The position numbers were made by a program, and so were the translations under genes. A DNA stretch of 58,834 nt from a virus. Below, piece after piece: positions 54,328 to 58,834 of the stretch; the stretch's first letter is position 1; the number at the start of each line of letters is the position of its first letter. The notes beneath the pieces were generated by a model. The model had not been told where the DNA came from. It searched no databases and saw only the letters and a program-made list of their open reading frames with translations. The DNA lies in IMG/VR virus record IMGVR_UViG_3300025645_000083, positions 1 to 58,834 of that record; one strand, 5' to 3'.

Positions 54328-54889
54328 CCTTGTTTAAAAATTGATCAATACTGAACTTTGTTACACTACAAAAATTAGAAAAATCCTCATTATTTAAATC
54401 AGGTTTACTTGACAATTCATGATTAGGATCTATTTTGACCTTTAATGCCTGATTCATCTTTATTCGTAACCCTTCATCTCTTGAGAGTATTTTCATAATC
54501 TTAGCCCTATTAGAGGCTCCTTTCTTTTTCAAGAAATTATCTATTGCAGTCTTGTGTTCGTCACTGAACATACTATATTTTCCATTAATAAATAAAGTCT
54601 TTGCATCCTTCATATTTGATGATAATCTGAACTTATAAAGTACCATATTATCATAGTCTTCATGACCAATATAAAGATGACTTTCCATTAATTCTTTTTC
54701 CCATGCTGTGTATTGTGGATTTGAACTCCATTCATACAACACGCAAAACTCATCTAATTCTCCATTACTTAAATACGAATTTCTAAGTAAATGTAAGTAT
54801 TTGAAGTCTATTTGTGCATCAACCATAGGTAGAAAATAAGTAAGACTTTTATTAAGAATGATTTCTATTTTATTCTTCTTTATATTCAT
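54302..54889 (-). CDS. Unknown protein upstream of the reductase
   Basis: This 195-residue, mostly helical protein runs DFKYLHLLRNSYLSNGELDE, FCVLYEWSSNPQYTAWEKEL, then a Lys-rich DNFLKKKGASNRAKIMKILS and an acidic tail with FSIDQFLNKDENEGEKS. The tail FSIDQFLNKDENE could be a partner-binding peptide such as a clamp- or single-strand-binding-protein-type tail, but no consensus is met. It overlaps both neighbours (20 and 26 bases) inside the DNA-metabolism operon, so a role in replication or recombination is likely. Confidence 0.5.
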   Translation of the reverse strand: MNIKKNKIEIILNKSLTYFLPMVDAQIDFKYLHLLRNSYLSNGELDEFCVLYEWSSNPQYTAWEKELMESHLYIGHEDYDNMVLYKFRLSSNMKDAKTLFINGKYSMFSDEHKTAIDNFLKKKGASNRAKIMKILSRDEGLRIKMNQALKVKIDPNHELSSKPDLNNEDFSNFCSVTKFSIDQFLNKDENEGEKS

Positions 54890-55964
54890 CTACTATTCCA
54901 TCTAACATTATTCTTCCTTCATTTTCATACACCTCTTGCAAGTACTCACAATATCTGCCATCTTTGCAGTTATAGTAATCCTCTAAAAGGCTAGTCACTC
55001 CTCTATGTTTATACCCAAATACATCTTTAAAACCATTCATGGCATTCACATGTAATTCTTCAGGCATAACCCAGACGATTGGCTTATATGGATTCATTTT
55101 AGAGATATAAAGAAATTCAAACTCCTCTACTGTATATCCAACAAGGTCAGGGTCATTAGCCACAATAGTACGCAAGGCCTCTTTGTATAGAGCTCCTTGA
55201 ATGTAATACTTGTGTATAAGAATAACTTCATTAAACTTTTCAGCAGGAGATTCTCCTGTCTTTAAATCTACTGGATAGATTTTCTTTTCATTGTGGTCTA
55301 TCATAACACAATCTAGCATGCCTTTACATTGCACACCTCCTACTTCAGTAACAAACTTATATTGGTATATAAGATCAATGCCACTTTGATTCTGATCAAA
55401 ATACTTTGAAGAGAAATCATGCGTAATAAGAGTTTGTGCTGTCTCATAGGCTAATGCCCACATTTCAGGCTTAATTAACATCTTACCTCTTGCTTGTAAT
55501 TTATCTTTAAAATAATCTTTTCCATTGTTGACTGCCTCTAATGTTTTTGTGACAGTGTAATTTTTGTAAATTCCTAACGAAGTTGCTATATCACAAATTT
55601 GTTGTTTATAGTCATCTAAGTTATCTGTTACTACTTGTGATTTTTTACCTCCTAATATACCACTAGTACTATTAAAATCTCCTATTGGAGCATTAATAGT
55701 ATCAAGTAGAGCATCAAGTATGTTCTTAACATTTGTGGTAGGATTCTTTACTGACTTTCCGGTATAATACTTGCTAGATAACGTAAGTGGTTCGAAACAC
55801 ATATCATCTACTAAGCTACCAAATTTCAATACAAATCCTCCTGTTTTAATGCCATTAACGACATCAACTCCATGTTTAGATATAGATGCAAGCATACTAT
55901 AAGATGGTAAATCCAAGTCCCTATACTCCGATACCGGAATATTTAAATTGTGATCTTCTATCAT
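54870..55964 (-). CDS. PD-(D/E)XK exonuclease (RecE/Exo VIII-like)
   Basis: This 364-residue protein has the nuclease core at about 215-236: GMLD218CVMIDHNEKKIYPVD233-L-K235-TGE, with the second acid, hydrophobic strand and D-x-K of PD-(D/E)XK enzymes. A preceding helix with KMLIKPEMWALAYETAQTLI and a following FNEVILIHKYYIQGALYKEA match the order of phage RecE/Cas4-like nucleases. The opening VSEYRDLDLPSYSMLASISK is typical of the Exo VIII-like family. The likely role is resection of double-strand ends for phage recombination, in line with the resolvase two genes upstream. It overlaps the upstream gene by four bases (ATGA) and the downstream gene by 20. Confidence 0.75.
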   Translation of the reverse strand: MIEDHNLNIPVSEYRDLDLPSYSMLASISKHGVDVVNGIKTGGFVLKFGSLVDDMCFEPLTLSSKYYTGKSVKNPTTNVKNILDALLDTINAPIGDFNSTSGILGGKKSQVVTDNLDDYKQQICDIATSLGIYKNYTVTKTLEAVNNGKDYFKDKLQARGKMLIKPEMWALAYETAQTLITHDFSSKYFDQNQSGIDLIYQYKFVTEVGGVQCKGMLDCVMIDHNEKKIYPVDLKTGESPAEKFNEVILIHKYYIQGALYKEALRTIVANDPDLVGYTVEEFEFLYISKMNPYKPIVWVMPEELHVNAMNGFKDVFGYKHRGVTSLLEDYYNCKDGRYCEYLQEVYENEGRIMLDGIVDEYKEE

Positions 55965-56212
55965 CTCTCTTCTTCATATTGTGTAACAGCATTATCGAAG
56001 TTTCTACAATGCTTATAATGATCAAATAACACGAAGTCACAGTCACCTTTATAAACACTATCTAATACCTCATCCTGAGCTAAGAATAATTTCTTCTCAG
56101 ATATCCTCATTAGAATTTTAATTTGATCATTTGTAATCAAATCTAATACTTCATTCCAATCCTCTTTATAGAAGATCTTTGCTGCTAATTGTAATAATTG
56201 TTTTTTTTCCAT
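55961..56212 (-). CDS. Small unknown acidic protein in the recombination operon
   Basis: This 83-residue, helical protein begins EKKQLLQLAAKIFYKEDWNE, continues VLDLITNDQIKILMRISEKK and ends YKHCRNFDNAVTQYEEER. It shares one base with the resolvase stop and four with the nuclease start. It has no Cys or His cluster beyond HYKHC, which is insufficient for a zinc site. An accessory or inhibitor role for the adjoining nuclease is conceivable but unproven. Confidence 0.5.
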   Translation of the reverse strand: MEKKQLLQLAAKIFYKEDWNEVLDLITNDQIKILMRISEKKLFLAQDEVLDSVYKGDCDFVLFDHYKHCRNFDNAVTQYEEER

Positions 56213-56721
56213 TAAAATATTTTTAAATATACTCCTGGATTCTCTTTATCGACAGAGTAGAATTCTTCATTTGCTCTTATATTCTTAGCATTAGGTAGTT
56301 CACCCTTAATTGTCATTGGGACAGGAAACACAAACTTAACATTATCATCTTCTATGAACCCGTGAGCAGTTAATAAATCCTGTATTATCTCTACGCTGTT
56401 ACTAAAATCAAACAATCTCTTGCTGTTTCTTACTTGGTGATACCCAATTACTATTGGATCACTTTTTCCTGCTTTCATTGCCGCAAATTGCGACCTCAAA
56501 GCTTCAAATTGATTAGGCCTAAGTGGATCAGCATATCCTTTTACCTCCTGTTTAGAGGATGAGAATTTCTGTATACCTAGTTTCCTAATATATTTGTTTA
56601 CAGTAGGAGAACTAAATATTCCTCTACTAGTCTTTACTTTACTGTTCTTTAATGAGGGCACATTCCCCGGGATGAATATCATCTCAGGGAATTTTACCTC
56701 TTTCTTATTCTTCTTTAACAT
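56212..56721 (-). CDS. RusA-like Holliday-junction resolvase
   Basis: This 169-residue protein begins, after a basic start, with FIPGNVPSLKNSKVKTSRGI, the RusA-type opening strand and loop. Near residue 107 it has KRLFDFSNSVEIIQDLLTAH then GFIEDDNVKFVFPVPMTIKG, the family's D-x-x-N...D-x-L...G-x-x-x-DD arrangement of acidic metal ligands. RusA enzymes cut four-way junctions as dimers. The insert between these parts (about 35-100) is longer than in E. coli RusA (120 residues). Its position next to an exonuclease supports a recombination or packaging-clean-up role. Confidence 0.7.
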   Translation of the reverse strand: MLKKNKKEVKFPEMIFIPGNVPSLKNSKVKTSRGIFSSPTVNKYIRKLGIQKFSSSKQEVKGYADPLRPNQFEALRSQFAAMKAGKSDPIVIGYHQVRNSKRLFDFSNSVEIIQDLLTAHGFIEDDNVKFVFPVPMTIKGELPNAKNIRANEEFYSVDKENPGVYLKIF

Positions 56722-56724
56722 AAA

Positions 56725-58179
56725 TTATTTAGTTACATAATCAAACTTATTTGCACCACTATTATATGTTACACACTGTCTCATGGATTTGTAAGTAGCA
56801 AAAGCGCCTTCTCCACCCCAACCATGAAATTGTGTTCCACCAACACCAACCCAGAAAATATTTTTCTTATAATCAGAAACAGAATCTTCTCCGTCTGTGA
56901 TTACAACAGAATTTCTTCCATTTTGTGCGCATTGTAGTGTGACGTTGTCAAAGTTAGTTCCACCAGATCTATCAAAACCTAATATAGTAAACTCATTAAT
57001 GTTCTTGATCTCATAAATTTGAGAATCAAAGAAATATAACTTGTCTATCATATTCATTCTGTATAGAACCATTGCAATACCTTTAACGAGGTCAATCATT
57101 CTTATGTTAGTTCCTTCAAATTTCTCGTGTGAGCCCATTGAACCTGAGCAATCTAAATATAAATCTAGTTTGCCTTTGTATACCCTTGTTGCGTTACCAG
57201 GTGAAAGAAGCTCAGCATTTCTGAATATTGGGTGTAGAAATTCTAAACCAAATAAATCATCAAACTGCTCTGCCTCAAACAAGGTTTCTTCAACGGTATG
57301 GAACTTTTGTGAGAAATAGTTTTGAGACTCATCTAGGATCTTAACAAGAACTTGCTTAATGCTTTCTTTGTTTATAGATACTCTATCTAATGCCCCTTTA
57401 ATTTTCTCAATGCTGTTTAAGAAATCAGCGTCATTATTAGCTAAATCCGCTAAAGCCTCTTCTCCTAATTTCTCTGTAAGATCTTTCATAATCTTATCAG
57501 CATTATTCATAGCTTGTTCTAGTTGTTGCTCATTTTGAGCACTATCTAAAACTTTATCAGCCATGTCCTCCAAGTCTCCGTGTTTACCTTTGTTGTGGTC
57601 TTTTGATACTCCTTTACCTCCAGGCGTTTGCCCTTGGCCTTCTTCATCTCCATCACCAGGTTCTCCTTCTCCTTGTCCTTGTCCATCATCTTCCCCTTCG
57701 TCGTCTCCGTCGAAAGGTGATCCTGAACCTCCACCATTTTTCTCTTGTTCCTCTTTGAGTTCTCTCTCAATCTTTTGCATATACATAGCAAGTTCACGAG
57801 TTAAAACTTGTGAGAACAATGGTGAGTCTTCTGTTACAACCTTAGTTAAAGAATTATATACTTTATCCATTACCTTTTGCTTAACAACATTGGTTCTGTC
57901 AACAGGCTTTCTCTTGATATCTTTGTTGACGTACATTGAATATACATCATCAATCATATGCTGAGGAAGAGTACACTCTTCACCTGTTTTTTCTTCTACA
58001 TAATCTTTAATCTTTGTAAGCCTGAGTGACTCCCAGCTTGTTACGCCGGGAAGTATCACATGCTTATCTTTTTTCATTCCTAGGAATCCACTACCAGCTG
58101 AACTCCAGGTTCCGTAAGGATCCCAGCTAGGAGCTTTGAACTTCTCCCCGCTGTTTTCCCTTTTGCTGAATAGACTCAT
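56725..58179 (-). CDS. von Willebrand factor A (VWA) protein with acidic linker
   Basis: This 484-residue protein has an N-terminal helical part (1-155) and a low-complexity Gly/Asp/Glu/Gln linker (about 158-205). A helical stretch follows (DSAQNEQQLEQAMNNADKIM). The C-terminal VWA domain has a full metal-ion adhesion site: D343-C-S-G-S347-MG, the Thr of RSGGTNFDNV and D429 of VVITDGED. The acidic linker before the VWA resembles CobT/BatA/YehP-type proteins, which usually act with MoxR or other AAA+ ATPases. No ATPase is in the window, but one may lie just beyond the right edge. The function in phages is unknown; chaperone-like assembly or metal insertion is possible. Confidence 0.85.
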   Translation of the reverse strand: MSLFSKRENSGEKFKAPSWDPYGTWSSAGSGFLGMKKDKHVILPGVTSWESLRLTKIKDYVEEKTGEECTLPQHMIDDVYSMYVNKDIKRKPVDRTNVVKQKVMDKVYNSLTKVVTEDSPLFSQVLTRELAMYMQKIERELKEEQEKNGGGSGSPFDGDDEGEDDGQGQGEGEPGDGDEEGQGQTPGGKGVSKDHNKGKHGDLEDMADKVLDSAQNEQQLEQAMNNADKIMKDLTEKLGEEALADLANNDADFLNSIEKIKGALDRVSINKESIKQVLVKILDESQNYFSQKFHTVEETLFEAEQFDDLFGLEFLHPIFRNAELLSPGNATRVYKGKLDLYLDCSGSMGSHEKFEGTNIRMIDLVKGIAMVLYRMNMIDKLYFFDSQIYEIKNINEFTILGFDRSGGTNFDNVTLQCAQNGRNSVVITDGEDSVSDYKKNIFWVGVGGTQFHGWGGEGAFATYKSMRQCVTYNSGANKFDYVTK

Positions 58180-58180
58180 A

Positions 58181-58834
58181 CTAGATGTTGTTAGCCATTT
58201 CAGTTAATACATCTTCCTCTTTCTTAAGGAATTCTAACTTATCCTCTTGCTCATCAACTCTGTTCTTGATATCAGCGACATCATCTGGCTGTACATAAAA
58301 TCTTCCTCTACCTGCATTAAACATTGATTCAATCTCTGCCTTATCACGTGGCCTGGCAGGTTTAAGTTTTATAGTTGCAACTAATTTTTCAGGAAAATCC
58401 TCAATAGTATTAGCACCTTCAAATGCTATATCACAATCTGTCATTGCAAGATTTCCTAATACCATAATAGGATTAAGTGGATTACCAACAGTAAGGTGCC
58501 ATTGGCCCGTAGGATCACCTGTTAATAATGATTGTGCGGCCTGTCCTCCTCCTGGTGTATTAAACATTTTCATTAACGGTCCACCTATTAGGTTGTTTAG
58601 CATTTTATTCTTTCCTAGATTCTTCCAATTTGCCGGATCAAGTACACTTTCAAAGGTTTTACCTAAATCCTCAATAACGGATCCTAGGAAACCCGCATAG
58701 TCACCTGATTTAAGTTTATTAAGATTACCAAGTGGTGGAACTACTGATCCTCCGGATCCACCTCCAACATATCTAACAGAACCTCCCCAAAAGGGTGCAT
58801 TGTTATATGTTAGTGCCAATAGATTTGCCAACTG
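58181..58834 (-). CDS. Unknown, possibly structural protein (5' partial)
   Basis: The frame runs through the right window edge, so the N-terminus may be missing; the TTG at 58,831 is just a codon. At least 217 residues are seen. A Gly-rich start (PFWGGSVRYVGGGSGGSVVP) is followed by LTGDPTGQWHLTVGNPLNPI then MVLGNLAMTDCDIAFEG, and EKLVATIKLKPARPRDKAEI then ESMFNAGRGRFYVQ. It ends with a short coiled coil (RVDEQEDKLEFLKKEEDVL). The GQWHLTVGNPLNPI part resembles virion-associated proteins of other large Bacteroidota phages that I cannot name. It lies one base upstream of the VWA gene, so the two are coexpressed. Confidence 0.5.
   Translation of the reverse strand, partial: QLANLLALTYNNAPFWGGSVRYVGGGSGGSVVPPLGNLNKLKSGDYAGFLGSVIEDLGKTFESVLDPANWKNLGKNKMLNNLIGGPLMKMFNTPGGGQAAQSLLTGDPTGQWHLTVGNPLNPIMVLGNLAMTDCDIAFEGANTIEDFPEKLVATIKLKPARPRDKAEIESMFNAGRGRFYVQPDDVADIKNRVDEQEDKLEFLKKEEDVLTEMANNI

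Noticed and set aside
57563-57964. A Pro/Ser-rich plus-strand frame opposite the VWA gene
   Set aside because: Its Pro/Ser/Cys repeats are the mirror of the Gly/Asp/Glu linker of the VWA protein on the other strand.
1-58834. Stop-codon reassignment, as in some gut crAss phages
   Set aside because: TAA, TAG (for example 13,180-13,182) and TGA (55,961-55,963, minus strand) all end normal genes, and no gene is broken by in-frame TAG or TGA.
1-58834. Prophage or lysogeny functions, CRISPR array, insertion sequence
   Set aside because: No integrase, repressor, regularly spaced direct repeats or transposase was found by reading the translated frames and the intergenic gaps.

Overview
The window is a 58.8-kb piece of a large, AT-rich, tailed double-stranded DNA phage genome. 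The best fit is a crAss-like (Crassvirales-type) podovirus of a Bacteroidota host, probably an aquatic flavobacterium. The evidence is a 3,525-residue virion protein carrying the DFDID active-site signature of crAss-phage virion RNA polymerases, a major capsid protein and a 1,359-residue tail 'muzzle'-type protein like those of crAss phages, two promoters of the Bacteroidota TTG/TAnnTTTG type, and A-rich start sites that mostly lack Shine-Dalgarno sequences. TAA, TAG and TGA are all used as stops, so the code is standard. No integrase, repressor, CRISPR array, IS element or tRNA is visible. Terminase, portal and DNA replication genes are not in the window.

Plus strand, 1-49,671 (late, virion and lysis genes). 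1-3.8 kb holds the end of a tail fibre with a self-cleaving S74 chaperone, a small membrane protein and another appendage protein. 3.9-5.0 kb is a lysis cassette (holin, then M15 peptidase endolysin). 5.0-11.4 kb encodes four fibre or decoration proteins, one built from an internal duplication. A spanin-like membrane protein follows, then scaffold (12.1 kb), major capsid protein (13.2 kb), head or neck proteins, a strong terminator at 17.5 kb, Ig/cadherin-like surface proteins, a separately promoted metallophosphoesterase (20.0 kb), a group of small ring/adaptor candidates (21-23 kb) and the muzzle protein (23.2-27.3 kb). From 27.3 kb a new promoter starts the ejection or 'cargo' block: a membrane-anchored protein, a lysozyme-plus-zincin protein, a Gln/Ala/Gly-rich repeat protein, two large internal proteins (the second with an FtsK-gamma-like winged helix), and the giant RNA polymerase polyprotein, which also carries a zincin motif and a C-terminal hydrophobic region.

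Minus strand, 58,834-49,714 (transcribed leftward towards the late genes). A virion-like protein of unknown role, a von Willebrand A protein, a RusA-like resolvase, a PD-(D/E)XK exonuclease and a vitamin-B12-dependent ribonucleotide reductase form a tightly overlapping operon ending at a hairpin terminator. A second run of six very small overlapping unknown genes follows, including a 31-codon one, then a terminator and a free-standing HNH endonuclease. The two strands converge on a bidirectional terminator at 49.7 kb.

Proposed working order, by analogy with crAss phages: the capsid carries the RNA polymerase and ejection proteins. The lysozyme and zincin domains help them cross the envelope and the polymerase begins early transcription. 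The leftward genes then supply nucleotides and DNA processing, and the rightward genes build and release virions.
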